This document shows positions 18,456 through 27,538 of a stretch of 64,000 bases of DNA, one piece after another (positions within the stretch are counted from its first letter, which is position 1; each line of letters begins with the position of its first letter). The DNA lies in the NCBI RefSeq assembly GCF_008698235.1, contig NZ_PEBH01000010.1:64531-128530 (forward strand), given 5' to 3'. A model generated the notes under the pieces. It ran no database searches and was not told the DNA's origin. It worked only from the letters and a program-made list of their open reading frames with translations. Source of the stretch: Bifidobacterium rousetti. Its GTDB lineage: Bacteria > Actinomycetota > Actinomycetes > Actinomycetales > Bifidobacteriaceae. Made by a program: the position numbers and the translations under genes.

Positions 18456-20759
18456 ATGACTGCACTCACGTCCGTGTCCGGATTCCCGCGCATCGGTCAG
18501 AACCGAGAGCTCAAGAAGATCATCGAAGCCTACTGGAAGGGCAACGCCACGCTCGACGAGGTGCACGCCACCGCCAAGGAGCTGCGCGCCAAGCACTGGA
18601 GGATCCAGGCCGAGGCGGGCGTCGACCTGATCCCGAGCAACGACTTCAGCTACTTCGACCAGCTGCTCGACACGGCCATCCTGCTCAACGTCATCCCGGA
18701 GCGCTACCAGCGCCTCGCCTTCGAGCAGCCCGAGGAGACGCTCTTCGCGATGTCCCGCGGCTACCAGGGCGAGCGCGGCGACGTCACCGCGCTGCCGATG
18801 AAGAAGTGGTTCACCACCAACTACCACTACATCGTGCCGGAGATCGAGCCCTCCACCGAGATCAAGCTCAACGGCACCAAGCCGTTCGACGAGTTCCTCG
18901 AGGCCAAGGAGCTCGGCATCGTCACCAAGCCGGTCCTCATCGGCCCGTACACCTTCCTCAAGCTCTCCCGCGACGACAACGCGCAGGAGCTCACCTACGA
19001 CAAGGGCCTCGTCAACGCCGTGGCCGCCGTGTACGCCGAGGTGGTCGCGAAGTTCGCCGAGCTCGGCGCCGAGTGGATCCAGATCGACGAGCCGTTCCTC
19101 GTGCTCGACAAGCAGCCGGGCGACGTCGAGCTCTTCAAGAGCCTGTACGCCAAGATCCTGCCCGCACGCAAGGGCGCCGTCAAGGTGCTGCTCAACACCT
19201 ACTTCGGTCACATCGCCGACGTGTACGAGACCGTCAACCTGCTCGGCTTCGACGGCATCGGCCTCGACCTCAACGAGGGACGCGAGGAGAACCTCGCCGC
19301 CGTCTCCAAGTACGGCGTCGCCGAGAGCACCACAATCTTCGCCGGCGTGGTCAACGGCCGCAACATCTGGCGCAACAACTACGCCGTCAGCCTCGGCCTC
19401 GTCGACGCCCTGAAGCAGGTCACCGCCAACGTGGCCGTCTCCACCGCCAGCTCCCTGCTGCACGTCCCGTTCAGCACCGAAGGCGAGACCGCCTTGAAGC
19501 CCGAGGTCCTCAAGCACTTCGCGTTCGCCGTCGAGAAGCTCGGCGAGCTCAAGGAGATCGCCGTCCTGGCCGACGCCTCCGACGAGGAGCGCAAGGCCTC
19601 CGCCGCGCTCGCCGCCAACCAGGCGCTGTTCGACGGCACCCGCGTGGCCGCCGACCCGGCCGTCGCCGAACGCATCTCCAAGCTCGCCGACGCCGACTTC
19701 GTGCGCCAGCCCGCCCGCGCCGAGCGCCAGAAGCTCCAGCGCGAGGCCCTCGGCCTGCCGCTGCTGCCGACCACCACCATCGGCTCCTTCCCGCAGACCC
19801 GCGAGATCCGCGCCGAGCGCGCCAAGTTCCGCAAGGGCGAGATCACCAAGGATGCGTACGACCAGTTCATCAAGGACCAGATCGACGCCTGCATCAAGCA
19901 CCAGGAGAAGATCGGCCTCGACGTGCTCGTCCACGGCGAGTTCGAGCGCAACGACATGGTCGAGTACTTCGGCCAGAACCTCAACGGCTTCCTGTTCACC
20001 AAGAACGCTTGGGTGCAGTCCTACGGCACCCGCTGCGTCAAGCCCCCGATCGTCTGGGGCGACGTCTCCCGCGCCAAGCCGATCACCGTCGAATGGTCGT
20101 CCTACGCGCAGAGCCGCACCGACCACGTCATGAAGGGCATGCTCACCGGCCCGGTGACGATCCTCAACTGGTCCTGGCCGCGCGAGGACATCACCCACGA
20201 GGAGCAGACCAAGCAGCTCGCCCTCGCCATCCGCGACGAGGTCCTCGACCTCGAGGCCGCCGGCATCAAGGTCATCCAGATCGACGAGGCCGCCCTGCGC
20301 GAGAAGCTGCCGCTGAGGAAGACCGACTGGCACGTCAAGTACCTCGACTGGGCCGTGCCGGCGTTCCGCCTCGTGCACTCCGCGGTCAAGCCGACCACGC
20401 AGATCCACACGCACATGTGCTACTCCGAGTTCAACGACATCATCCGCGACATCGACGCGATGGACGCCGACGTGATCTCCTTCGAGGCGTCCCGCGGCGA
20501 CCTCGTCGTGCTCGACGCGATCCACGAGGCCAACTTCGAGACCGAGGCCGGCCCGGGCGTCTACGACATCCACTCCCCGCGCATCCCCGCCGAGAAGGAG
20601 ATCGAGGAGCGCATCTACGAGATCCTCAAGAAGATGGACGTCGAGAAGGTGTGGATCAACCCGGACTGCGGCCTGAAGACCCGTGGCGACGCCGAGACCT
20701 GGCCGAGCCTCGAGCATCTGGTCGCAGCCGCCAAGGCCGTGCGCGCCAAGCTCGCGTGA
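18456..20759 (+). CDS. metE: Cobalamin-independent methionine synthase
   Basis: This enzyme moves a methyl group from 5-methyltetrahydropteroyl-glutamate to homocysteine. The 767-residue length is standard. The N-terminal half begins with the family start [14 protein letters not shown]. The catalytic C-terminal barrel starts near residue 440 (T-T-I-G-S-F-P-Q-T). Zinc ligands are visible in H-T-H-M-C (about 650-654) and N-P-D-C-G (about 735-739). The ATG follows TATGGAGG. It is paired with metF downstream, so the methyl donor and its user are made together. A LysR-like site lies upstream. Confidence 0.97.
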   Translation: MTALTSVSGFPRIGQNRELKKIIEAYWKGNATLDEVHATAKELRAKHWRIQAEAGVDLIPSNDFSYFDQLLDTAILLNVIPERYQRLAFEQPEETLFAMSRGYQGERGDVTALPMKKWFTTNYHYIVPEIEPSTEIKLNGTKPFDEFLEAKELGIVTKPVLIGPYTFLKLSRDDNAQELTYDKGLVNAVAAVYAEVVAKFAELGAEWIQIDEPFLVLDKQPGDVELFKSLYAKILPARKGAVKVLLNTYFGHIADVYETVNLLGFDGIGLDLNEGREENLAAVSKYGVAESTTIFAGVVNGRNIWRNNYAVSLGLVDALKQVTANVAVSTASSLLHVPFSTEGETALKPEVLKHFAFAVEKLGELKEIAVLADASDEERKASAALAANQALFDGTRVAADPAVAERISKLADADFVRQPARAERQKLQREALGLPLLPTTTIGSFPQTREIRAERAKFRKGEITKDAYDQFIKDQIDACIKHQEKIGLDVLVHGEFERNDMVEYFGQNLNGFLFTKNAWVQSYGTRCVKPPIVWGDVSRAKPITVEWSSYAQSRTDHVMKGMLTGPVTILNWSWPREDITHEEQTKQLALAIRDEVLDLEAAGIKVIQIDEAALREKLPLRKTDWHVKYLDWAVPAFRLVHSAVKPTTQIHTHMCYSEFNDIIRDIDAMDADVISFEASRGDLVVLDAIHEANFETEAGPGVYDIHSPRIPAEKEIEERIYEILKKMDVEKVWINPDCGLKTRGDAETWPSLEHLVAAAKAVRAKLA

Positions 20760-20793
20760 AGACGACTGACTAGATTCCGGTAGTTCCAGCGGG

Positions 20794-20880
20794 GAGGCTG
20801 GGCGTTGCATACGATACGCGACACACTCAAGGCCGTTCGGCCAAGCCTACGGTCGCGCATCGCATGCAACGCCCAGCCTC
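20794..20880. other. Long intergenic stem-loop between metE and metF
   Basis: Two 29-nt arms (20794-20822 and 20852-20880) are complementary at 27 positions, starting with GAGGCTGGGCGTTGCAT. The other two positions are A-C mismatches in plus-strand RNA but U-G pairs in minus-strand RNA. The 29-nt loop holds its own hairpin, GGCC-GTTC-GGCC at 20831-20842. There is no T run on either side. Confidence 0.85.
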
Positions 20881-20966
20881 TGTTGCGTGGGCATGGCGCC
20901 TGCGCGCCGCTCGGGTGCGTGATGTGGGCGCCTTTGGCGCGCCGAGGATAAGGGAAGGGAAGAACT

Positions 20967-21836
20967 ATGCATAAGCCGATGTTTTCGCTCGAGGTGTTTC
21001 CGCCGAAGCGGGATGCGCCCGTGGGCACGATCTATGACACGCTGGACGGGCTGCAGGGGCTCGACCCCGACTTCATCTCGGTGACGTACGGGCACGGCAC
21101 GCACGCCGACCGTACGGCCACGGCGCGCATCGCCAACACGATCCGCAAGGAGTACCGCATTCCGACGGTGGCGCATCTGACCGCCCTGTATTCGGACGAG
21201 GCGAAGATCGACGAGGCGCTGGAGATGTTCGAGCATGCGGGCGTCTTCGCGGTACTCGCGCTGCGCGGCGACTACATCGACGGCGAGACGCCGGTGGGCG
21301 TGTTCGAGCACGCCAGCGATCTGGTGCGTTACATCCGCGACCGCAAGCCCGATCTCAAGGTGTTCGGCGCCTGCTACCCGGAAGGCCACATCCAGTCCGC
21401 CTCGCTCGACGAGGACATCGAACACCTGAAGGAGAAGGTGGACGCGGGCGCCACGCACCTGATCTCCCAGCTGTTCTACGACAATGAGGACTTCTACCGG
21501 TTCCTCGACAAGGCCCGCGCGGCCGGCATCGACGTGCCGATCGAGGCGGGCATCATGCCGATCAACGGCGCGAAGTCGCTGCGTTCGATGGCTTCGAAGA
21601 ACCGCACGCGCATCCCGGCCGCCGTCGAATCGCTGCTTGAGCGGTGGGGGAGCGACGTGCCCACGCTGCGCGAGGCCGGCATCAACTACGCCTCGGCGCA
21701 GATCACCGATCTGGTCGCGCACGGCGTGGACGGCGTGCACCTGTACACGATGAACCGCCCCGCCTCCACGCGGCGCATCTGGCGCAACGTGCGCCCCCTG
21801 TTCGATACCGCGGAGACCGCCGAACCCGCCGAGTGA
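20967..21836 (+). CDS. metF: 5,10-Methylenetetrahydrofolate reductase
   Basis: This flavoenzyme makes the 5-methyl-tetrahydrofolate used by metE. The 289-residue protein starts with M-F-S-L-E-V-F-P-P-K, the family's N-terminal strand with the catalytic Glu. It continues with V-T-Y-G-H-G-T, V-A-H-L-T, L-A-L-R-G-D, and the L-I-S-Q-L-F-Y-D-N flavin/substrate loop. AAGGGAAGGGA precedes the ATG. It is likely co-transcribed with metE, but the strong hairpin between them could lower or uncouple expression. The last codons and stop are copied 16 bp downstream. Confidence 0.96.
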   Translation: MHKPMFSLEVFPPKRDAPVGTIYDTLDGLQGLDPDFISVTYGHGTHADRTATARIANTIRKEYRIPTVAHLTALYSDEAKIDEALEMFEHAGVFAVLALRGDYIDGETPVGVFEHASDLVRYIRDRKPDLKVFGACYPEGHIQSASLDEDIEHLKEKVDAGATHLISQLFYDNEDFYRFLDKARAAGIDVPIEAGIMPINGAKSLRSMASKNRTRIPAAVESLLERWGSDVPTLREAGINYASAQITDLVAHGVDGVHLYTMNRPASTRRIWRNVRPLFDTAETAEPAE

Positions 21837-21855
21837 CGAACCGGCCGAGTGACGG

Positions 21856-22218
21856 CTACTTGCGCTTCCTGCCGCCGTTGCCGCCCTTGCCGGCGGGCTT
21901 GGCGCGCTTGAGGGGGCTCTTCGGCTTGGCCGGCGCCATCCACGGGAACTGCTCCAGACCCCAGCGGTGCAGCGGCGGGATCTTGGCGATGATCACGCCG
22001 GCCAGCATCGCGAAGATCGCCGCCCACGAGGCGAAGTCCTGCTTGGTGAAGATCAGGATGATCACCAGACCGACGCCGATGATGCCGAAGAACTGCGAGT
22101 ACTTGTTCTGCTCCTCGGTGGTCTGATCGACCTTGAGCGGGATCAGGCCGAAGAAGAGGCCGATCACCACCGAGACGATCACGACAATGACGGTGACGGT
22201 GATTTCCAGACTGCTCAT
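21856..22218 (-). CDS. Small membrane protein, unknown function
   Basis: This 120-residue protein has three predicted membrane segments (about residues 6-28, 42-58 and 64-80) and a strongly basic, Pro/Lys/Gly-rich C-terminal tail (K-P-K-S-P-L-K-R-A-K). I do not recognise a named family. A GGAAGGGAA site lies upstream of the ATG. It is convergent with metF and probably not part of the ABC operon to its right. Its own leader carries an 8-bp tandem repeat (TCTATTCG at 22246-22261). Confidence 0.72.
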   Translation of the reverse strand: MSSLEITVTVIVVIVSVVIGLFFGLIPLKVDQTTEEQNKYSQFFGIIGVGLVIILIFTKQDFASWAAIFAMLAGVIIAKIPPLHRWGLEQFPWMAPAKPKSPLKRAKPAGKGGNGGRKRK

Positions 22219-22264
22219 GATGGGTGTATTCCCTTCCTGTTCGGTTCTATTCGTCTATTCGCTG

Positions 22265-23170
22265 CTATTCGTTGCCGGCCCAGTAGCCCCTGGCGCTGCG
22301 GTCCAGCGCCGCGCTCATCGTGCGGTCGATGAGCTTGCGTTCGCGCACCATGTTGCCATACTTCGGGCTTTCGGTGATCTCCTCGTACTCGTGTTCGGTC
22401 GCGACGCCGGCGATCTCGGCGATGATCTCCTCGTACGAGGTCTCGACCGTGCGGTGCACGCCGGAGATGCGCCCCTGACGGATCACGACGATGCGGTCGG
22501 ACACGGCGAACACGTCGGGCAGGTCGTGGCAGACCATCACCACGGTACGTCCCTCGGAGCGCAGGCGCTTGATGTACGAGAGCACCTCGGCGGTCTGCAT
22601 CACCGACAGGGCGGCGGTCGGCTCGTCCAGCAGGATCAGCTGCGGGTCGTTGAGCAGCGTGCGCGCGATCGCGACGGTCTGGCGCTGTCCGGTGGACAGG
22701 GCGGCGATGGGCGAACCCACGCGGATCGCCGAGCTCAGGGTCTTCAGCACCGAGCGGGCGCGGGAGTTCATCGCCTCGTCGTCGCGCACGCCGCCGATGT
22801 TGACCTCCTTGCCGAGGAACAGGTTGGCGGCCACGTTGAGGTTGTCGCAGAACTCCTGCCCCTGGAACACCGAGGCGATGCCCATGCGGTCGGCGGCGCG
22901 GATCGAGGGGATCGTCACCTCCTCGCCGTTCAGGTAGATGTGCCCGAAACCGGGCTGGAGGAAGCCGGCGATGATCTTGACCAGCGTCGACTTGCCGGCG
23001 CCGTTGTCGCCGACGATGGCGACGACCTCCTGTCGGTTGATGTCGAGGTTCACCGATTTGAGCGCCTCGACGAAGCCGAACTTGATGCAGATGTCCTCGA
23101 GCCGCAGCAGAGGCGGTTCGGACCGCTTGCCTTCGCCGGATGAATGAACGTGTGCGTTCCCTCGTGCCAT
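22265..23170 (-). CDS. Orphan sugar-type ABC transporter ATPase
   Basis: This single-domain ATPase of about 301 residues belongs to the ribose/fructose (RbsA/FrcA) group. The Walker A loop is G-D-N-G-A-G-K-S-T, Walker B is L-I-L-L-D-E-P-T-A-A-L, and the H-loop is V-C-H-D-L. The signature reads L-S-T-G-Q-R-Q instead of the usual L-S-G-G-Q. I chose the ATG at 23170 because GGAGG sits 5 nt before it. The frame runs on to 23221. No permease or receptor lies beside it. The neighbouring divergent operon has its own two-domain ATPase. Confidence 0.87.
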   Translation of the reverse strand: MARGNAHVHSSGEGKRSEPPLLRLEDICIKFGFVEALKSVNLDINRQEVVAIVGDNGAGKSTLVKIIAGFLQPGFGHIYLNGEEVTIPSIRAADRMGIASVFQGQEFCDNLNVAANLFLGKEVNIGGVRDDEAMNSRARSVLKTLSSAIRVGSPIAALSTGQRQTVAIARTLLNDPQLILLDEPTAALSVMQTAEVLSYIKRLRSEGRTVVMVCHDLPDVFAVSDRIVVIRQGRISGVHRTVETSYEEIIAEIAGVATEHEYEEITESPKYGNMVRERKLIDRTMSAALDRSARGYWAGNE

Positions 23171-23252
23171 CTCGTCCTCCACGCGGCTGTCGCGTGTCGA
23201 TTGCCTGTTCATGCCCACCATAGTCGATTCCGATCGCCGTCGCCAAGCACCG

Positions 23253-24467
23253 TTACTGCGCCGCCGTTGTTACCGTGGCCGCTGTCGTCGCCGTCGCTGA
23301 GGGGGCGACCGGGTTGCGGTCCGAGTATTCGATGGCGACCAGGGCCCCGCCGAGCGCCGCCCCGTCGACCGGGTGCGAGGACACCCTCACGTCGATGGGG
23401 GAGACCGCGTCGGGGAACAGCATGCGCTGCAGCGCCTCGTCGAACGGCTGCGAGAACGTCTCCCCGGCGAGCGCGAGTTTGCCGCCCAGCACCACGATCT
23501 CCGGGTCGACGCTGATGCACAGGTCCGCGACCACCTGGCCGATGCACACGGCGGCGTCGGAGATGACGCGGCGGCATCCGGGGTCGCCGTCGTTGGCCTT
23601 GGCGACAAGGTCGTCGAGCGTCATGTTGCCGTGCGTGACGCTCAGCAGTTGGACGAGGCGGTTCTCCGAGACCACGGTGTTGAGGCATCCGCGGTTGCCG
23701 CACGAGCAGATCGAGCCGAGCGGGTCGATCTGGATGTGGCCGATCTCGCCGGCGAGTCCGGTCACGCCGTGCAGGACGGCCCCGCCGATCATGATGCCGG
23801 CGCCCACCCCGTCGCCGGTGCCGATGTACACGAAGTTGCGTCTGCCGAGGGCGACGCCCATGCGTGATTCGCAGAACGCCGAGAGGTTCGCGTCGTTGTC
23901 GACGTAGACCGGGCAGTTGAACGCGGTGTTCAGCGGCGAGGCGATGTCGACGCCGTCCCAACCGGGCAGGATGCCGGGGATCGCGATCATGTGGTCGGCG
24001 GTGGTGACGGGGGCCGCCACCGCGACGCCGATGCCGACGATCTCGTCCGCGTCGGCGTCGATGTTGTTGAGGGTCTCGTTGATAAGCACCATCGCGCGTT
24101 CGAGCGTGGTGTCGGCCTTGTGTCCGAAGGCGAGTGGCAGGACGTGCTTGGCGATGATTGACTTCGAGAAGTCAACGATGACGAGGGTGAGCTGCCTGCG
24201 TTCGACCCACAGGCCGAGACCAAGCCCCTGATGGCGTGCGAGGGCGACCAATGTGGCGCGCCTGCCGTTGCGCGTAGTGCCCTTGGTCTCCACCAGACCC
24301 TCGTCGACGAGCTGGTGGACAAGCGTCGAGACCGTCGCCGTCGACAGTCCCGTGACCTCGGCGAGCTCGACCTGCGTCATCGCGCCGAACCGGTGGAGGC
24401 TGTCCATGAGGTTCGCCCGGTTGGCCTCGCGCAGTGAGGTCTGCGACCCGAATAACCGTCTTGTCAT
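23253..24467 (-). CDS. ROK-family transcriptional regulator
   Basis: The protein has about 404 residues: an N-terminal winged helix (M-T-Q-V-E-L-A-E-V-T-G-L-S-T-A-T-V-S) followed by a ROK kinase-like domain. The zinc motif C-S-C-G-N-R-G-C-L-N-T and G-T-G-D-G-V-G-A-G-I-M are visible, and the catalytic-type D-N-D-A-N segment is present. The C-terminus ends in an Ala/Thr/Val tail. ROK regulators sense sugars. Its divergent position to chvE-gguA-gguB makes that operon the likely target. The ATG at 24467 has TACACT 8 nt upstream and no ribosome binding site, suggesting a leaderless mRNA. Confidence 0.9.
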   Translation of the reverse strand: MTRRLFGSQTSLREANRANLMDSLHRFGAMTQVELAEVTGLSTATVSTLVHQLVDEGLVETKGTTRNGRRATLVALARHQGLGLGLWVERRQLTLVIVDFSKSIIAKHVLPLAFGHKADTTLERAMVLINETLNNIDADADEIVGIGVAVAAPVTTADHMIAIPGILPGWDGVDIASPLNTAFNCPVYVDNDANLSAFCESRMGVALGRRNFVYIGTGDGVGAGIMIGGAVLHGVTGLAGEIGHIQIDPLGSICSCGNRGCLNTVVSENRLVQLLSVTHGNMTLDDLVAKANDGDPGCRRVISDAAVCIGQVVADLCISVDPEIVVLGGKLALAGETFSQPFDEALQRMLFPDAVSPIDVRVSSHPVDGAALGGALVAIEYSDRNPVAPSATATTAATVTTAAQ

Positions 24468-24550
24468 AAGGGTCCAGTGTAGTCGAAGTGGCTGTGTCGG
24501 CCGCGGCCGTGTGTGACCGTTTACGGCGTGTCGCGTTCTCGGGTGTAAGA

Positions 24551-24570
24551 AATGGCGTATTTCCGCCATT
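24551..24570. promoter_or_regulatory. Palindrome in the ROK/chvE control region
   Basis: AATGGCG-TATTTC-CGCCATT is a perfect 7-bp inverted repeat with a 6-bp spacer, placed between the divergent regulator and chvE. It is a candidate operator for the ROK protein or a catabolite regulator. Confidence 0.55.
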
Positions 24571-24581
24571 GTGTTCACGTC

Positions 24582-24645
24582 TCAAACTCAAGTGATCGAG
24601 AACATGCGTTTATGAGTTTGACATCTAAATCCAACTTGGTATTCT
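24582..24645 (+). promoter_or_regulatory. chvE promoter with overlapping inverted repeat
   Basis: TTGACA (24618-24623) and TATTCT (24640-24645) are 16 bp apart, the best-looking promoter in the window. TCAAACTCA (24582-24590) and TGAGTTTGA (24613-24621) form a perfect inverted repeat whose right half overlaps the -35 box, as expected for a repressor site. Confidence 0.7.
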
Positions 24646-24676
24646 GTTACCTGAACCTAAGGAAATTCCAAGGTTC

Positions 24677-24699
24677 GGGCAGACAACGGTTGTCCGCCC
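24677..24699 (+). promoter_or_regulatory. Hairpin in the chvE leader
   Basis: GGGCAGACAAC and GTTGTCCGCCC are complementary except for one A-C position and form a tight hairpin about 10 nt before the AGGAGAG ribosome binding site. Just upstream, CCTGAACCT and AGGTTCGGG form a second imperfect pair. Confidence 0.5.
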
Positions 24700-24723
24700 G
24701 CCCTCAACGAAGAAGGAGAGCAC

Positions 24724-25884
24724 ATGAAGTTCACCAAGAAGATCGTGGCCCTGATGGCCGGTGTCGCCATGATGGCCGGACTCGCGGCGTGCGGCGGCGG
24801 TAGCCGCACCGGACAGGCCGCCGGCGGCGACGCGAAGATCGAGAAGGGCGCCACCATCGGCATCTCGATGCCGACCAAGTCCGAGGAGCGCTGGAACAAG
24901 GACGGCAACAACCTCAAGGCCAAGCTGGAGAAGGCCGGATACAAGGTCATCCTCTCCTTCGCCGACGACAAGCCGGCCCAGCAGAACGCCGACATCGAGA
25001 ACATGGTCAACAACGACGCGAAGATCGTCGTCGTCGCCTCCAAGGACGGCACCGCCGTCGGCCCCGCGGTCGAGAAGGCCCGCGACGCCGGCGCCAAGGT
25101 CATCGCCTACGACCGCCTCATCATGAACACCGACGCCGTCGACTACTACGCCACCTTCCAGCTGGAGCAGGTCGGCGTGCTCGAGGCCACCTGGCTGATC
25201 GACAAGCTCGGCCTCGAGAAGGGCGCCACCGGCCCGTTCAACATCGAGCTGTTCACCGGCTCCCCGGACGACAACAACGCCAAGTACTTCTTCAAGGGCG
25301 CCTGGGACCTCCTCCAGCCGTACTTCGAGAAGGGCGTCCTCGTCTCCCCGTCCCAGCACGGCCAGGGCGGCGTGACCAAGGACTTCACCGTCGAGGACTG
25401 GCAGAAGATCTCCGTCATGAGCTGGAAGACCGAGCAGGCGCAGAAGGACATGGAGTCCATCCTCGACTCCACCTACGCGCACGGTGAGAAGCTCGACGCG
25501 GTCCTCACCCCGTACGACGGCATCGCCCAGGGCGTCATCAACGCCATCGAGTCCAAGCGTCCGGACATGAAGCCCGGCACCGACACCTGGCCCTACATCA
25601 CCGGCCAGGACGCCATGGAGATCGCGGTCGCCAACATCGCCAAGGACAAGCAGGGCGAGACTGTCTTCAAGGACGTCAACAAGCTCGCCGACGCCGTCTA
25701 CGACATGATCGTCGAGATCGCGGAGAACAAGGAGGTCTCGGGCATCAACGGCAAGTTCAACAACAACAACATCGACGTGCCGTCCAAGCTCCTCGACCCG
25801 CAGAACATCACCAAGGACAACCTCGACGACCTCGTCAAGGCCAACTACATCACCCAGGATCGTTTCGACGAGCTGACCAAGTAA
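24724..25884 (+). CDS. chvE: Multiple-monosaccharide ABC transporter, substrate-binding lipoprotein (ChvE-like)
   Basis: This 386-residue receptor has a signal peptide with lipobox L-A-A-C and Cys23. The mature protein follows the periplasmic-binding-protein-1 sugar fold: I-G-I-S-M-P-T-K-S-E-E-R-W, then A-K-V-I-A-Y-D-R-L-I, and the end segment Y-I-T-Q-D-R-F-D-E-L, all typical of the ChvE/MmsE group that binds aldoses such as galactose, glucose, arabinose and xylose. AGGAGAG precedes the ATG. It is the first gene of chvE-gguA-gguB. Codon use is C-biased, fitting high expression of the receptor. Confidence 0.93.
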   Translation: MKFTKKIVALMAGVAMMAGLAACGGGSRTGQAAGGDAKIEKGATIGISMPTKSEERWNKDGNNLKAKLEKAGYKVILSFADDKPAQQNADIENMVNNDAKIVVVASKDGTAVGPAVEKARDAGAKVIAYDRLIMNTDAVDYYATFQLEQVGVLEATWLIDKLGLEKGATGPFNIELFTGSPDDNNAKYFFKGAWDLLQPYFEKGVLVSPSQHGQGGVTKDFTVEDWQKISVMSWKTEQAQKDMESILDSTYAHGEKLDAVLTPYDGIAQGVINAIESKRPDMKPGTDTWPYITGQDAMEIAVANIAKDKQGETVFKDVNKLADAVYDMIVEIAENKEVSGINGKFNNNNIDVPSKLLDPQNITKDNLDDLVKANYITQDRFDELTK

Positions 25885-25984
25885 CGTCCCGAAAAGATTC
25901 CCACGAATCCAACGACATGCGGCGCATGGCGCTACCGTGCGCCGCATGTCCATGAAACCAGCACTGTGAACGAGGAGTGATGAC

Positions 25985-27538
25985 ATGTCAGACAATGACA
26001 CCATTTTGACGATGGAGAACATCACGAAGACGTTCGGACCGGTCAAGGCGCTCACCAACGTGAACCTCGAAGTGGGGCGTGGCGAGATCCACGCCATCTG
26101 CGGCGAGAACGGCGCGGGCAAATCGACCCTGATGAACGTGCTTTCGGGTGTCTACCCCTACGGCAGCTATTCCGGCAAGATCACCTTTGACGGCAAGGAA
26201 TGCAAGTACCACACGATCAACGACTCCGAGGCCGACGGCATCGTGATCATCCATCAGGAGCTCGCCCTGAGCCCCTTCCTGTCGATCGCCGAGAACATCT
26301 TCATCGGCAACGAACGCGCCAAGGGCGGCGTGATCGACTGGGACGAGACCCGTGCCGAGGCCAAGAAGCTGCTCGACCGCGTCGGCCTTCCCGAGGACCC
26401 GGACACCAAGGTCATGGACATCGGCGTCGGCAAGCAGCAGCTCGTCGAGATCGCCAAGGCCCTGTCCAAGGACGTGAAGCTGCTCATCCTCGACGAGCCC
26501 ACCGCGGCCCTGAACGACGAGGACTCCGCCCACCTGCTCGACCTGGTGCGCCAGCTGCGCGACAAGCAGGGCGTGACGAGCATCATCATCACGCACAAGC
26601 TCAACGAGGTCGCCGCCATCGCGGACACCGTCACCATCATCCGAGACGGCTCCACCGTCGGCGTCATGTACGTCACCCCGGAGACGCCCCTCGACCAGGA
26701 GGAGCTCATCCGCAAGATGGTCGGCCGCCCGCTGCACAACCTGTACCCGGACCACCCCTCCAACAAGCCCGGCGCCGAGTTCCTGCGCGTCGAGGACTGG
26801 ACTGTCCACCACCCGCTCGACTCCGAGCGCGTCATCGTCGACCACGCGAACATCAACGTGCACGCCGGCGAGATCGTCGGTCTGGCGGGCCTGATGGGCG
26901 CCGGCCGCACCGAGATGGCGATGTCGATCTTCGGACACTCCTACGGCTCCAACATCTCCGGCAAGGTGTTCGTCAAGGGCAAGGAGGTCCACCTGCCCAA
27001 CGTGCAGTCCGCCATCGACGCGGGCCTCGCCTACGCCACCGAGGACCGCAAGGGCAACGGCCTGAACCTGCTGCAGAACATCCGCGAGAACGCCTCCCTG
27101 GCGAGCCTCACGAAGATGAGCAAGTACGGCGTGATGGACGACAACATCGAGCGCAAGGAAGTCGAGCAGTACCGCAAGGACTTCAACATCAAGTGCCACG
27201 ACATCGATGTGAACGTCTCCACCCTCTCCGGCGGCAACCAGCAGAAGGTGCTGCTCGCCAAGTGGGTCATCTCGCAGCCGGACATCCTCATCCTCGATGA
27301 GCCGACCCGAGGCATCGACGTCGGCGCGAAGTACGAGATCTACGAGATCATCGACCAGCTGGCCGACGCCGGCAAGGCCGTCATCGTGATCTCCTCCGAG
27401 CTGCCCGAGCTCATCGGCATCTGCGACCGCATCTACACGGTCTCCTACGGTGTCGTCACCGACAATGTTGAGAAGAATGGATTCACCCAGGAATACCTGA
27501 TGAAGGGTATGACCAAGGAAAGGGAGGTGGCAGCCTGA
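25985..27538 (+). CDS. gguA: Multiple-monosaccharide ABC transporter, two-domain ATPase (GguA-like)
   Basis: The 517-residue protein is a fused pair of ABC domains. The first has Walker A G-E-N-G-A-G-K-S-T (about 41-49) and Walker B L-I-L-D-E-P-T-A-A-L. The second keeps the signature L-S-G-G-N-Q-Q-K-V (about 414-422) and L-I-L-D-E-P-T-R-G-I-D-V-G, but its Walker A region reads G-A-G-R-T-E, the usual degenerate second site of sugar-importer ATPases. GAGGAGTG precedes the ATG at 25985. The stop overlaps the gguB start by one base. Confidence 0.94.
   Translation: MSDNDTILTMENITKTFGPVKALTNVNLEVGRGEIHAICGENGAGKSTLMNVLSGVYPYGSYSGKITFDGKECKYHTINDSEADGIVIIHQELALSPFLSIAENIFIGNERAKGGVIDWDETRAEAKKLLDRVGLPEDPDTKVMDIGVGKQQLVEIAKALSKDVKLLILDEPTAALNDEDSAHLLDLVRQLRDKQGVTSIIITHKLNEVAAIADTVTIIRDGSTVGVMYVTPETPLDQEELIRKMVGRPLHNLYPDHPSNKPGAEFLRVEDWTVHHPLDSERVIVDHANINVHAGEIVGLAGLMGAGRTEMAMSIFGHSYGSNISGKVFVKGKEVHLPNVQSAIDAGLAYATEDRKGNGLNLLQNIRENASLASLTKMSKYGVMDDNIERKEVEQYRKDFNIKCHDIDVNVSTLSGGNQQKVLLAKWVISQPDILILDEPTRGIDVGAKYEIYEIIDQLADAGKAVIVISSELPELIGICDRIYTVSYGVVTDNVEKNGFTQEYLMKGMTKEREVAA

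Noticed and set aside
18318..20810. Minus-strand open frame of 830 codons
   Set aside because: Antisense shadow of metE; no recognisable domain.
20794..20880. Classical rho-independent terminator of metE
   Set aside because: There is no T run on either side, the arms are much longer than usual, and metF follows in the same direction as a natural operon partner.
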